From Methylobacterium oxalidis (lineage in GTDB: Bacteria > Pseudomonadota > Alphaproteobacteria > Rhizobiales > Beijerinckiaceae): 64,000 bases of DNA. Position numbers and translations under genes: made by a program. The stretch lies in the NCBI RefSeq assembly GCF_007992195.1, contig NZ_BJZU01000004.1:124001-188000 (forward strand), written 5' to 3'. The notes beneath the pieces are model-generated. The model saw only the letters and a program-made list of their open reading frames with translations. It had not been told where the DNA came from and did not search any database. Below, in pieces: positions 1 to 10,683 of the stretch. Position 1 is the stretch's first letter; every line of letters starts with the position of its first letter.

Positions 1-212
1 TCGTCGTGCCCGGCTGCACGAAGCGCGCGCCCCGGTCGGGCTCGATCAGCCCGGCCGCGATGCGCAGCAGGGTCGACTTGCCGGACCCGTTGCGCCCGAC
101 GAGGCAGGCGCGCTCGCCCGGCGCGATCGCGATCTCGGCGCGCTCGATCAGCGGCGTGCCGCCGAAGGTGAGCGCGACGTCCTGGAGGGTGAGAAGCGGG
201 GGAGCGGCCATG
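1..212 (-). CDS. ABC-F type ATP-binding protein, N-terminal fragment
   Basis: Only the first 70 residues lie in the window; the gene continues beyond base 1. The start ATG is at 212 on the minus strand. A short beta segment is followed by a Walker A motif (GRNGSGKST, residues 39-47), and the spacing suits the first ATPase domain of ABC-F/Uup-like proteins, which act on ribosomes or DNA and lack membrane domains. The Walker B and signature motifs are outside the window, so an ordinary transporter ATPase cannot be excluded. Confidence 0.7.
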
Positions 213-262
213 CGCGGGCTTATGACAGCGCGCGCGACCGCGAACAATTCCGCCGGCCGGCC

Positions 263-481
263 TCAGGCCGTGGGATTGGCCGGCCCCGTCGGCGAGGGAT
301 CGGGCGTGATCTGGGGCGAGGGCCCGGGGTCGTTGATCGGGATCTCGGCCGGGCGCCCGCCGGGCGCCTCCTGCGGCGTCTCGCCGGGAATCTCCGGGCC
401 GGGACTCGGCTGCGGAGTCTGCGGCGGCTCGTAGGGGGTCTCCGGGATCGGAGCCTCGGGGATCGGGCCCGGGTTCGACAT
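263..481 (-). CDS. Proline-rich small protein, 72 aa
   Basis: I do not recognise a domain. The protein starts MSNPGPIPE, is very rich in Pro, Gly, Glu and Thr, has no Cys, no signal peptide and no membrane segment, and is predicted to be disordered. A GAGGAGG ribosome-binding site precedes the ATG. A second protein of nearly the same length and style (MANPGLPTPE start) lies at 49748-49969, which argues that both are real members of one small family. Function is unknown. Confidence 0.6.
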   Translation of the reverse strand: MSNPGPIPEAPIPETPYEPPQTPQPSPGPEIPGETPQEAPGGRPAEIPINDPGPSPQITPDPSPTGPANPTA

Positions 482-578
482 GCGCGACGCTCCTCCTCAC
501 AGCGACGGGGTGTCGTCGCCAACGGATGCCCGCGCGCAGCGGTTCCTCGGGGAGCGCACGCTCTCCCGCCCCCTTCCG

Positions 579-893
579 CTACTTCTTCGTGAGGAGGAGG
601 TTGCCCTCCTTGCCGACCGACTTGCGGATCTTCTCGGCGAAGAGGGCGAGCAGCAGCGGCAGGCGAACCTCGACGCGCACGCTGTCCTGGCCGACATCGA
701 TCTGACCGTCGACGCTCTGCGTCAGCGCCGAGAGGGCGAAGTCGAGCCTGTCGCCCGTCCAGGCGAGATTGCCGATCGTGACGCCGCTCTTGCCGAGCAG
801 CGCCCGGCCCTGCTCCACGCCGGTCTCGATGCGGCGCCGGGCCTCGTCCCGGCCGAGCTCGTGCGGGATCTCGACGATGAGGGGCTTGGCCAT
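579..893 (-). CDS. Polyhydroxyalkanoic acid system family protein
   Basis: The 104-residue product begins MAKPLIVEIPHELG and continues with a DEARRRIETGVEQ helix, the pattern of the short PHA_gran_rgn family found in polyhydroxyalkanoate-storing bacteria. The family has no defined enzymatic role; members are thought to associate with polymer granules or their regulation. The C-terminus is Lys-rich (KEGNLLLTKK). It sits alone between a proline-rich microprotein and an RlpA-like gene, not in a pha operon. The assignment rests on overall resemblance. Confidence 0.7.
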   Translation of the reverse strand: MAKPLIVEIPHELGRDEARRRIETGVEQGRALLGKSGVTIGNLAWTGDRLDFALSALTQSVDGQIDVGQDSVRVEVRLPLLLALFAEKIRKSVGKEGNLLLTKK

Positions 894-986
894 CTGCGGG
901 TATCGTCCTCTTGGGCTGAACCCTGCTCAGATGGGGCCGCTCTGCGCCCCGGGCAACGCCGGCGCGCTGGCGCCGGCGCCGGAAGG

Positions 987-1340
987 TCAGTCGAGCACGT
1001 GAAGCGAGACGTAGGTGGTGCCGCCCATGCCGAGGGCCCGGGCCGAGCCGCGGGACAGGTCGATGATGCGGCCGCGCACGAACGGGCCCCGATCGTTGAT
1101 GCGGACCACGACGGAACGGCCCGTGCGCGCGTCGGCGACCCGGACGCGGGTGCCGAAGGGCAGGCTGCGATGGGCGGCGGTCAACCCGTTCGGGTTGAAG
1201 CGCTCGCCATTCGCGGTCCGGCTGCCGCTGCCGTACCAGGAAGCCGCGCCGGACTGGGCCGAGGCGGTGTTCAGGGCGGCGACGGAGAGGACGGTTCCGA
1301 GGATGGCGGCGGCGGTCCAACGAACGGGCTTCATGTGCAT
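987..1340 (-). CDS. Septal ring lytic transglycosylase, RlpA family
   Basis: The 117-residue secreted protein has a signal peptide at residues 1-29 ending in ASA and then a single double-psi beta-barrel domain. Diagnostic elements are ASWYG, GERFNPNGLTAAH, LPFGTRVRV and RINDRGPF, the last containing the catalytic Asp of RlpA-type enzymes. These act on denuded glycan strands in the periplasm. The usual C-terminal SPOR domain is absent, as in many short alphaproteobacterial RlpA-like proteins. The first two codons (ATG-CAC-ATG) leave the start open between 1340 and 1334. Confidence 0.88.
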   Translation of the reverse strand: MHMKPVRWTAAAILGTVLSVAALNTASAQSGAASWYGSGSRTANGERFNPNGLTAAHRSLPFGTRVRVADARTGRSVVVRINDRGPFVRGRIIDLSRGSARALGMGGTTYVSLHVLD

Positions 1341-3178
<1,838 letters not shown>

Positions 3179-3212
3179 ACGCTGCCGGGTCCGGCGCCGG
3201 GCCCGTGTCGCC

Positions 3213-4523
3213 TCAGCGCTTCGGCGCCCGGGGTCGGCGTGCCCTCACCGCCGGCCTGGAAGGTGCCCGACCCTCCTCATCCCCCACTTCGGCCTCGTCC
3301 CGGGTGGGGCGGGGCGTGATCCGCGGCGCCGGCTTCGGCACGGGCCTGAAGCGCGGTGCGGGCGCCGGCACTTCGTCGGGCGCCTCGGCGATGGCCAGCA
3401 ACGGCGCCGGCGCGGGCTCGCGCTTCGGCCGCCCGCGCGGCTTCGCCTCGGCCTCGGGCTTCGGGTCGAAGGCGTGGGCCAGCACCTTCTTCATGAGGCC
3501 CGGCAGCGGCTCCTCGCCGAGATCGCGCCGGGGCGTGAAGCGCATGCCATCGGGGGGACGCGTGTCGAGAGCGACACGGGCCTGAAACACCGTGAGCTCC
3601 AGCGGGAAATGCGTGAAGCCGTGGCGCACGAGGCCCGGCAGGCGTTTCCAGCGCGCGTCGAGCGGCGCATCGAGCAGGGCGCGGGCCGCATCGTAATCGG
3701 GCTCCCAGGGGCTCATCGGCGGCTCGGCCATGGCGCCGAGCAGGCCGCCGGGCGGGCGGGTCCGCAGCAGGATCGCCTCGTCGCCGCTGCGCACCGCGAC
3801 GAAGGCCGCCCCCCGCCTGAGAGCTCCCTTCAAGGCCCTGACCTTGCGGGGGAAGGTCTCCTGCAGCCCGAGGTCCCGGGCCCGGCAGGGCGCCATCCAG
3901 GGGCAGAGCGCGCAGGCCGGCCGCTTCGGCGTGCAGATCGTGGCGCCGAGGTCCATCAGCGCCTGGGCGAAGTCGCCGGGCCGCTCCGCGGGGACGAGGG
4001 CCTGCGTCAGGCGGTGGATCTCCGGGCGACTGCCCGGCAGGGGCGCCTCGACCGCGAAGAGGCGCGTCATCACCCGCTCGACGTTGCCGTCGACCGCCGC
4101 CTCCTGGCGGTCGAAGGCGATCGCCGCGATGGCGCCGGCCGTGTAGGCGCCGATGCCGGGGAGCCGGCGCAGGCCCTCCGCATGGTCCGGGAAGCGGCCC
4201 GCCCCCGCCACGGCACGCGCGCAGGCGTGGAGATTGCGCGCGCGCGAGTAGTAACCGAGGCCGGCCCAGGCCGACATCACCGCCTCCTCGGGCGCCGCGG
4301 CCAACGCCTCCACGGTGGGAAAGCGTGCGAGGAAGCGCTCGTAATACGGCCGCACCGCCGCGATCGTGGTCTGCTGCAGCATCACCTCCGAGAGCCAGAC
4401 CCGGTACGGGTCGGGCCGCTCGCCGGGCAACGCCCGCCACGGCAGGACGCGCCGGTGCCGGTCGTACCAGCACAGGAGGTCGGCGGGCCGAGGTTGGCCG
4501 GTCTGGATGCCAGGCTTTGCCAT
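3213..4523 (-). CDS. mutY: A/G-specific adenine DNA glycosylase
   Basis: MutY removes adenine paired with 8-oxoguanine in base-excision repair. The 436-aa product has LQQTTIAAVRPYYERF with the catalytic Glu, a helix-hairpin-helix segment (LPGIGAYTAGAI) followed by VDGNV with the catalytic Asp, and the iron-sulfur loop CTPKRPACALCPWMAPC (C-X6-C-X2-C-X5-C). The C-terminal half carries the nudix-like domain that recognises 8-oxoG. The last ~80 residues are a Pro/Ala/Arg-rich tail longer than in most MutY proteins. It converges on ccrM with a 34-bp gap and is divergent from the DciA-like gene. Confidence 0.95.
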   Translation of the reverse strand: MAKPGIQTGQPRPADLLCWYDRHRRVLPWRALPGERPDPYRVWLSEVMLQQTTIAAVRPYYERFLARFPTVEALAAAPEEAVMSAWAGLGYYSRARNLHACARAVAGAGRFPDHAEGLRRLPGIGAYTAGAIAAIAFDRQEAAVDGNVERVMTRLFAVEAPLPGSRPEIHRLTQALVPAERPGDFAQALMDLGATICTPKRPACALCPWMAPCRARDLGLQETFPRKVRALKGALRRGAAFVAVRSGDEAILLRTRPPGGLLGAMAEPPMSPWEPDYDAARALLDAPLDARWKRLPGLVRHGFTHFPLELTVFQARVALDTRPPDGMRFTPRRDLGEEPLPGLMKKVLAHAFDPKPEAEAKPRGRPKREPAPAPLLAIAEAPDEVPAPAPRFRPVPKPAPRITPRPTRDEAEVGDEEGRAPSRPAVRARRPRAPKR

Positions 4524-4696
4524 GCGTGCGGCTGCATAGCCGTCCCTCCCGGCCTCTCCAAGGACTTCCGAGGGGCGGTGAGGAACAAGAAGCCTCGGCG
4601 CGCGAGATGGCAGGTTTCCCGAAACCGCACCCGCGCTACACTGCGCGGGAGGATCCGCCCTCAGGGGATCCGTGCCTCGTCTCGCAGTGGTGACCC

Positions 4697-5194
4697 ATGG
4701 CGCGCGTCAGACCGCTGGCCGAACTCATCGAATCGTGCGTCGGCCCGGCCTTCGCGGCGCAGGGTTTCGCCTCGACCGACATTCTGGCCGCGTGGCCCGA
4801 CATCGTCGGGCCGCGGCTCGCCCGCTACTGCCAGCCCTCGAAGCTCGAGTGGCCGCGCCGGCGCCGGAAGGATTCGGGCGGAGACGAGGGCGCGCGCCCG
4901 GAATCCGGCACCCTCGTCGTCCGGGTGGAGGGCGTGTTCGCCCTCGAACTGCAGCACCTCGCCCCCGTCGTGATCGAGCGCATCAACGCCCATTACGGCT
5001 GGGCCTGCGTCGGCCGCATCGTGATGAAGCAGGGCCGCGTCGAGGCGGGTCGGCGGCGACCGGAGGCGCTGCGCGTCGACCCGGCCCGGCGCGGCGAGGT
5101 GGCGCTCGCGGTCTCGACGATCGGCGACGAGGCGCTGCGCGACGCCCTCGACCGGCTCGGCACGGCGGTCGTCGCCGCGGCGCCGAAGCGCTGA
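4697..5194 (+). CDS. DUF721/DciA-like protein
   Basis: The 165-aa product begins with a helix (LAELIESCVGPAFAAQGF) and has WPDIVGPRLARYCQP, the core of the DUF721 family that includes DciA, a loader of the replicative helicase DnaB in bacteria lacking DnaC. The central segment (VRVEGVFALELQHLAP) matches the family's second conserved block. The C-terminus is a variable basic tail. It is divergent from mutY and about 100 bp upstream of a DsbA-like gene, with which it may be cotranscribed. The helicase-loading role comes from the family. Confidence 0.8.
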   Translation: MARVRPLAELIESCVGPAFAAQGFASTDILAAWPDIVGPRLARYCQPSKLEWPRRRRKDSGGDEGARPESGTLVVRVEGVFALELQHLAPVVIERINAHYGWACVGRIVMKQGRVEAGRRRPEALRVDPARRGEVALAVSTIGDEALRDALDRLGTAVVAAAPKR

Positions 5195-5291
5195 GCCCCT
5201 GAGCGACAGCGCGGCGCCTTGCCACCTTCGCCCCGAGATTCTACCGCAGGCGTCGTCTCTCGCAGGAACTGTCACCGGAGCCCGTCACGAC

Positions 5292-5945
5292 ATGATCACC
5301 CGGCGCGACGCCCTCAAAGCCACCGGCTTCGCCCTCGGCGCGGCCATCCTCCTGCCGAAGCTGACGCTCTCGGCGCTCGCCGAGGGCGAGAACGCCGCGG
5401 CCCTGATGCAGCCGGGCCCCCTCGGGGACGTCTGGCTCGGGCCGAAGGACGCCAAGGTCACCATCATCGAGTACGCCTCGATGACCTGCTCGCACTGCGC
5501 GGCCTTCCACAGGCTCACCTGGCCGGCGCTCAAGGAACGCTACATCGACACCGGCAAGGTGCGCTTCACGCTGCGCGAGTTCCCCCTCGACCCGCTCGCC
5601 ACCGCCGCCTTCATGCTGGCGCGCTGCGACGGCGACGCGAAGTACTACCCGATCACCGACCTGCTCTTCGACCAGCAGCAGAACTGGGCCTTCGTGCAGA
5701 AGCCGCAATCGCCCGTCGACGCGCTGGAGGGCCTTCTCCGGCAGGCGGGCATCAACAAGGAGAAGTTCGAGGCCTGCCTCAAGGACCAGAAGCTCTACGC
5801 GGGCGTCAACGCCGTGAAGCAGCGCGGGCTCGACGTGTTCAAGGTCGATTCGACGCCGACCTTCTTCATCAACGGCGAGCGCTACAAGGGCGAGATGACG
5901 ATCGAGGGCATGGAGAAGGTCATCAAGCCGATCCTCGGCGCCTGA
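5292..5945 (+). CDS. DsbA family thiol:disulfide oxidoreductase, exported
   Basis: The 217-aa protein starts with a twin-arginine-like signal (TRRDALKATGF then a hydrophobic run), suggesting Tat or Sec export to the periplasm. The thioredoxin fold carries a CSHC active site at residues 66-69 and the cis-proline loop DSTPTFFING near the C-terminus. This layout is that of the DsbA/Thioredoxin_4 proteins common in Hyphomicrobiales, which act as periplasmic oxidases or isomerases. It follows the DciA-like gene in the same direction, as is usual in this order. Confidence 0.9.
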   Translation: MITRRDALKATGFALGAAILLPKLTLSALAEGENAAALMQPGPLGDVWLGPKDAKVTIIEYASMTCSHCAAFHRLTWPALKERYIDTGKVRFTLREFPLDPLATAAFMLARCDGDAKYYPITDLLFDQQQNWAFVQKPQSPVDALEGLLRQAGINKEKFEACLKDQKLYAGVNAVKQRGLDVFKVDSTPTFFINGERYKGEMTIEGMEKVIKPILGA

Positions 5946-5970
5946 CCCCACGCTCCGGGGCGGTCCCAGG

Positions 5971-5998
5971 GAACTCTCCCGGAGAACTCTCCCGGAGA
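5971..5998. repeat. Two tandem copies of a 13-bp unit
   Basis: The unit GAACTCTCCCGGA occurs at 5971-5983 and again at 5984-5996, just after the DsbA-like gene. Each unit contains CTCCCGGAG, so the array can also fold. No T-run follows, so it is not a canonical terminator. Confidence 0.7.
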
Positions 5999-6103
5999 CT
6001 TGGGCCGCCCGCTCGCGGGAGTGCGGAAGAAGGTTGCGCGCAATGCGCGGCAAAACCGCGTTTCTATATGAATTACAATCACTTAGACCATGCCCGGCTC
6101 GCC

Positions 6104-6132
6104 TTGACACCCAAGAAGGGCGAAACTATGGT
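6104..6132 (+). promoter_or_regulatory. Near-consensus sigma70-type promoter for the F0 operon
   Basis: TTGACA at 6104-6109, a 17-bp spacer, then TATGGT at 6127-6132. The element lies 67 bp upstream of the proposed atpI start and faces the atp genes. A perfect -35 with ideal spacing is unusual in such GC-rich DNA. AT-rich sequence (6061-6090) just upstream could act as an UP-like element. Confidence 0.6.
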
Positions 6133-6198
6133 GCGCCGCGCTTGAAGGGGGCGTTCCAGCCGGTTCCTCTCGCTCTCGCCAATGTTGTGAGTATCGCC

Positions 6199-6576
6199 GT
6201 GAGCGGCAACGACGCGCGGGACGAGGGGGAGAACGGTCGGGCAGCGACACCGGACAGCGATCTCTCCGCGAGGCTCAGACGTCTCGAGACGCAGATTGAA
6301 CGGAAGCGGCCCTCGGCCTCTCCCGGCCTTTCGTCGCGTTCCGGGTCTGCCGGGCCGTCCCCCCTCGGGCAAGCGATGCGGCTCTCCACGGAGTTCGTCG
6401 CCGGCGTGATAGCGGGGGGCATCCTCGGCTGGATCTTCGATCATCTCCTCGGGACTAAGCCCTGGGGCCTGATCGTGTTCCTGATGCTGGGCTTCGTCAC
6501 GGGCGTCTACAACGTGATGCGCGCGTCCGGCTTCGGCGGGCGGCGCTCCGGACCGGACGACCGGCGGGGATCTTGA
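6199..6576 (+). CDS. atpI: ATP synthase protein I
   Basis: AtpI is a small membrane protein that helps assemble the c-ring of F1F0 ATP synthase. From the GTG at 6199 the product is 125 aa: a polar N-terminal half, then two hydrophobic helices (FVAGVIAGGILGWIFDHLLG and GLIVFLMLGFVTGVYNVMR) with the conserved G-W-x-D and N-V-M-R features of the alphaproteobacterial AtpI/AtpZ group. A second GTG at 6187 is in frame and possible. It heads the F0 operon, as in other alphaproteobacteria, where the F1 genes are elsewhere. Confidence 0.85.
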   Translation: MSGNDARDEGENGRAATPDSDLSARLRRLETQIERKRPSASPGLSSRSGSAGPSPLGQAMRLSTEFVAGVIAGGILGWIFDHLLGTKPWGLIVFLMLGFVTGVYNVMRASGFGGRRSGPDDRRGS

Positions 6577-6652
6577 GAGACGGCAGGCTTGACGGGATGG
6601 GCCGGGGCGGACCCTCGGGACGCCCGGCTGACAACAAGGGACGGAAGCGGGC

Positions 6653-7408
6653 ATGGCGGTCAGTGTAGACCCGATCCACCAGTTCGAGCTGCAGCCGCTC
6701 GTGTCGCTGGGTCACATCGGAAACCAGCAGATCGCCTTCACGCAGTCGGCGCTCTACATGTTCGCCGCTGTCGGCGTCATCGCGCTCCTGACCATCGTGG
6801 CCACCTCCGGCCGCTCAATCGTGCCGAGCCGCATGCAATCGCTGGCCGAGATCTTCTACGAGTTCATCGCCGACACGCTGCACCAGGCGACCGGCGACGA
6901 GGGCAAGCGCTTCCTTCCGCTCGTGTTCTCGCTGTTCATGTTCGTCCTCATCCTGAACCTGTTCGGGATGATCCCCTACGCCTTCGCGGTGACGAGCCAT
7001 CTCATCATCACCTTCGGCCTCGCCGCTCTCGTGATCGGCGTCGTCATCGGCTACGGCGTGATGAAGCACGGGTCCCACTTCTTCGGCCTGTTCGTGCCCT
7101 CGGGCGTGCCGAAGCCGCTCCTGGCGATCCTGGTGCCGATCGAGATCATCTCCTTCGTGTCGCGGCCGATCAGCCTCTCCGTCCGTCTCTTCGCGAACAT
7201 CCTCGCCGGCCATATCGCGATGAAGATCTTCGCTTTCTTCGTCGCAGCGCTCCTTTCCGCCGGCGCCTGGAGCGTGCTATCGCCCCTGCCGCTCGCGCTG
7301 ACGATCGCGCTGACGGCCCTCGAGTTCCTGGTGGCCGCGCTGCAGGCCTACGTCTTCGCGACGTTGACGGCGATCTACCTCAACGACGCCCTTCACCCCG
7401 GCCACTGA
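6653..7408 (+). CDS. atpB: ATP synthase F0 subunit a
   Basis: Subunit a forms the proton half-channels against the c-ring. The 251-aa protein has the usual membrane helices, including LVFSLFMFVLILNLFGMIPY, and the essential Arg in ISLSVRLFANILAGH. It ends in the conserved helix LEFLVAALQAYVFATLTAIYL. It follows atpI by 76 bp and precedes atpE by 59 bp, so all are probably on one transcript from the promoter at 6104. Confidence 0.97.
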   Translation: MAVSVDPIHQFELQPLVSLGHIGNQQIAFTQSALYMFAAVGVIALLTIVATSGRSIVPSRMQSLAEIFYEFIADTLHQATGDEGKRFLPLVFSLFMFVLILNLFGMIPYAFAVTSHLIITFGLAALVIGVVIGYGVMKHGSHFFGLFVPSGVPKPLLAILVPIEIISFVSRPISLSVRLFANILAGHIAMKIFAFFVAALLSAGAWSVLSPLPLALTIALTALEFLVAALQAYVFATLTAIYLNDALHPGH

Positions 7409-7467
7409 CGGTCGGCTCCACCCGCCGAAAACGATCACTCGTTCTTCCAACACCCTAGGAGTTTCAC

Positions 7468-7695
7468 ATGGATCCCGTCGCTGCGAAGTACATCGGCGCC
7501 GGCCTCGCCTGCCTCGGCATGGCGGGTGCGGGCATCGGCCTCGGCAACCTGTTCGGTCAGTTCCTCGCCGGCGCCCTTCGCAACCCCTCCGCGGCCGACG
7601 GCCAGCGCGCCACCCTGCTCCTGGGCTTCGCCCTCACCGAGGCGCTCGGCATCTTCTCGCTGCTGATCGCGCTGCTGCTGCTCTTCGCCGTCTAA
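7468..7695 (+). CDS. atpE: ATP synthase F0 subunit c
   Basis: The 75-aa proteolipid forms two membrane helices joined by the polar loop [11 protein letters not shown]. The proton-carrying carboxylate is the Glu in [11 protein letters not shown]. The glycine-rich first helix ([15 protein letters not shown]) supports tight ring packing. TAGGAG lies at a good distance before the ATG. Two stem-loops follow the stop codon (7715-7736 and 7754-7787), which fits a gene whose product is needed in about ten copies per enzyme. Confidence 0.97.
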   Translation: MDPVAAKYIGAGLACLGMAGAGIGLGNLFGQFLAGALRNPSAADGQRATLLLGFALTEALGIFSLLIALLLLFAV

Positions 7696-7714
7696 GGTGC
7701 GGCAGACCGGCTGA

Positions 7715-7736
7715 CTCCGCGGCACCGGCCGCGGAG
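7715..7736 (+). other. Stem-loop just after atpE
   Basis: A perfect 9-bp stem (CTCCGCGGC, loop ACCG, GCCGCGGAG) begins 20 nt after the atpE stop codon. No T-run follows, so it looks like an mRNA-stabilising or processing hairpin. A true terminator follows 17 bp downstream. Confidence 0.6.
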
Positions 7737-7753
7737 ACCCGGCCGAGACGGAC

Positions 7754-7787
7754 GAGCGCTCCGACTCCGTGGGGCGCTCCCTTTTTT
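7754..7787 (+). terminator. Intrinsic terminator/attenuator between atpE and atpF'
   Basis: The stem GAGCGCTCC (7754-7762) pairs with GGGGCGCTC (7771-7779) through nine pairs, one of them a G-U wobble, and CC plus six T follow. It lies inside the F0 operon, so it should reduce transcription of the two b-type subunits relative to subunit c. It also argues against a GTG at 7769 as the atpF' start, because that codon is within the hairpin loop. Confidence 0.75.
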
Positions 7788-7807
7788 ATCAGCCAACGGA
7801 CGAGGCC

Positions 7808-8389
7808 ATGGCGCAGCCCAACGCACTCACCACCCCCCCGCCTGGCTCCGACACGCATGTGGGCGCGCATACCGAGCAGCCCGCGCCCCACAAGGGCGCC
7901 TTCCCGCCCTTCGAGAGCCACACCTTCCTCTCGCAGCTGATCTGGCTCGCGCTGGCCTTCGGGCTCCTCTACTATCTCATGGACAAGGTCGCCCTGCCGC
8001 GGATCCAGGCGATCCTGCACGACCGGGCGAACCGCCTCTCCTCCGACCTCGACGAGGCGCAGCGGATGAAGTCCGAGGCCGACGCCGCCGGCGCGGCTTA
8101 CGAGAAGTCCCTCGCCGACGCGCAGTCGAAGGCCCGCGACATCGCGCAGGAGACGCGCAACGCGCTCGCCGCCGAGGCCGAGACCAAGCGCAAGGCCCTT
8201 GAGGCCGACCTCAACCAGAAGCTTGCCGCCTCCGAGGCGACCATCCGCCAGCGCACGGGCGAGGCGATGGGCAACGTCCGCGAGATCGCGGGCGAGACGG
8301 CCTCGGCCATCGTCGAGCGGCTGACCGGACAGGCCCCGGACCAGGCCAGCCTCGACCGCGCGCTCGACCGCGCCGCCACCGCGCACTGA
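7808..8389 (+). CDS. ATP synthase F0 subunit b'
   Basis: This is the first of two b-type stalk subunits, as in photosynthetic and many other alphaproteobacteria where b and b' form a heterodimer. The 193-aa product has a Pro-rich N-terminal extension, one membrane helix ([19 protein letters not shown]) and a long Ala/Glu/Lys/Arg coiled coil that reaches to F1. The ATG at 7808 follows GGACGAGG and was preferred over a GTG at 7769. The gene is 17 bp from atpF. Confidence 0.92.
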   Translation: MAQPNALTTPPPGSDTHVGAHTEQPAPHKGAFPPFESHTFLSQLIWLALAFGLLYYLMDKVALPRIQAILHDRANRLSSDLDEAQRMKSEADAAGAAYEKSLADAQSKARDIAQETRNALAAEAETKRKALEADLNQKLAASEATIRQRTGEAMGNVREIAGETASAIVERLTGQAPDQASLDRALDRAATAH

Positions 8390-8405
8390 GACGGGAACGA
8401 CACCG

Positions 8406-8894
8406 ATGCTGATGACAGCCGAGTTCTGGGTCGCCGTCGCCTTCGTCGTCTTCCTGGCGATCGTCTGGAAGGTCGGCGGCTTCGGGATGATGACGAAGGG
8501 CCTCGACGGCCGCGCCAAGCGCGTCCGCTCCGAGCTCGACGAGGCCCGCCGCCTCCGCGAGGAGGCCGCCGCCGTGCTGGCCGACTACAAGCGCCGCCGC
8601 ACCGAGGCCGAGCGCGAGGCCGAGGCGATCGTCGCCTCCGCCCGCGAGGAGGCCGAGCGGATCGCCGAGGAGGGCCACACCCGCCTCAACGACTTCGTCG
8701 CCCGCCGCACCAAGGCGGCCGAGACGAAGATCGCCCAGGCTGAGGCGCAGGCCGCCGCCCAGGTCCGGGCCGCGGCCGCCGACGCCGCCGTGCGGGTCTC
8801 GGAGACGATCCTGCGCGAGCGCATGCAGGGTGAGGCCGCCCAGGACCTCGTCCGCCTCAGCCTCGGCGAGGTGCGCAACCGCCTGCGCGCCTGA
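8406..8894 (+). CDS. atpF: ATP synthase F0 subunit b
   Basis: The 162-aa protein has one N-terminal membrane helix ([20 protein letters not shown]) and then a coiled coil rich in Ala, Arg and Glu, the standard peripheral-stalk design. It pairs with the b' product just upstream. A second ATG two codons downstream (8412) is also possible. It is the last gene of the F0 operon; a hairpin terminator follows 25 bp after the stop. Confidence 0.95.
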   Translation: MLMTAEFWVAVAFVVFLAIVWKVGGFGMMTKGLDGRAKRVRSELDEARRLREEAAAVLADYKRRRTEAEREAEAIVASAREEAERIAEEGHTRLNDFVARRTKAAETKIAQAEAQAAAQVRAAAADAAVRVSETILRERMQGEAAQDLVRLSLGEVRNRLRA

Positions 8895-8918
8895 GCCGGG
8901 CGCCGACACCCATCGAGA

Positions 8919-8940
8919 AGCCGCCTCCGGGCGGCTTTTT
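8919..8940 (+). terminator. Intrinsic terminator of the F0 operon
   Basis: AAGCCGCC (8919-8926), loop TCCG, GGCGGCTT (8931-8938) form an 8-bp stem running into a T-rich tract just after atpF. Confidence 0.85.
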
Positions 8941-8988
8941 CGTTTCGCACGGTTGCCTATCCGGACGGCAGCCCATCGGGAGGCGCCC

Positions 8989-9911
<923 letters not shown>

Positions 9912-9915
<4 letters not shown>

Positions 9916-10673
9916 ACTGGCACGCGGTCCGCGCCATCTACGGCTTCGAGATGGCCCGGTTCTGGCGCACCTCGATGCAGAGCATCCTGGCGCCGGTGAT
10001 CTCGACCTCGCTCTACTTCGTGGTGTTCGGCGCGGCGATCGGCTCGCGGGTGAGCGCGGTCGACGGGGTGCCCTACGGGCTTTTCATCGTGCCCGGGCTG
10101 ATGATGCTGGCGCTTCTCACGCAGAGCATCTCCAACGCCTCCTTCGGCATCTACTTCCCGCGCTTCGCCGGCACGATCTACGAGATCCTGTCCGCGCCGA
10201 TCTCACCTCTCGAGGTGGTGCTCGGCTACGTCGGGGCGGCGGCCTCGAAGTCGATCCTGATCGGGCTGATCATCCTGGCGACCTCGGCCCTGTTCGTGCC
10301 GCTGCACATCGAGCATCCGTTCTGGATGGTGGTCTTCCTGCTGCTCACCGCGATCACCTTCAGCCTGTTCGGCTTCGTGATCGGTCTGTGGGCGGACGGG
10401 TTCGAGAAGCTGCAGCTGGTGCCGCTGCTCATCGTCACCCCGCTCACCTTCCTCGGCGGCAGCTTCTACGCGATCGACATGCTGCCGCCCTTCTGGCGGG
10501 CGGTGAGCCTGTTCAACCCGGTCGTCTACCTGATCAGCGCCTTCCGCTGGAGCTTCTTCGGCAAGGCCGACGTGAGCCTCGGCGTCAGCGTCGCGATGAT
10601 CGGCCTGTTCCTGGCGGTCTGCCTCGGCCTCGTCACCTACATCTTCCGCACGGGCTACCGGCTGAAGAGCTGA
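9912..10673 (+). CDS. ABC-2 type transporter permease
   Basis: The 253-aa protein has about six membrane segments and the ABC-2 signature region near the C-terminus ([20 protein letters not shown] then [12 protein letters not shown]), as in YadH/DrrB-like permeases. It is coupled to the upstream ATPase through the ATGA overlap, and the pair should form one exporter. The ATG at 9912 gives the normal family length. Confidence 0.92.
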
Positions 10674-10683
10674 GGGCCTGCCC

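Noticed and set aside
7769..7808. GTG at 7769 as the atpF' start
   Set aside because: It lies inside the terminator hairpin and the added residues are not conserved; ATG 7808 has a ribosome-binding site.
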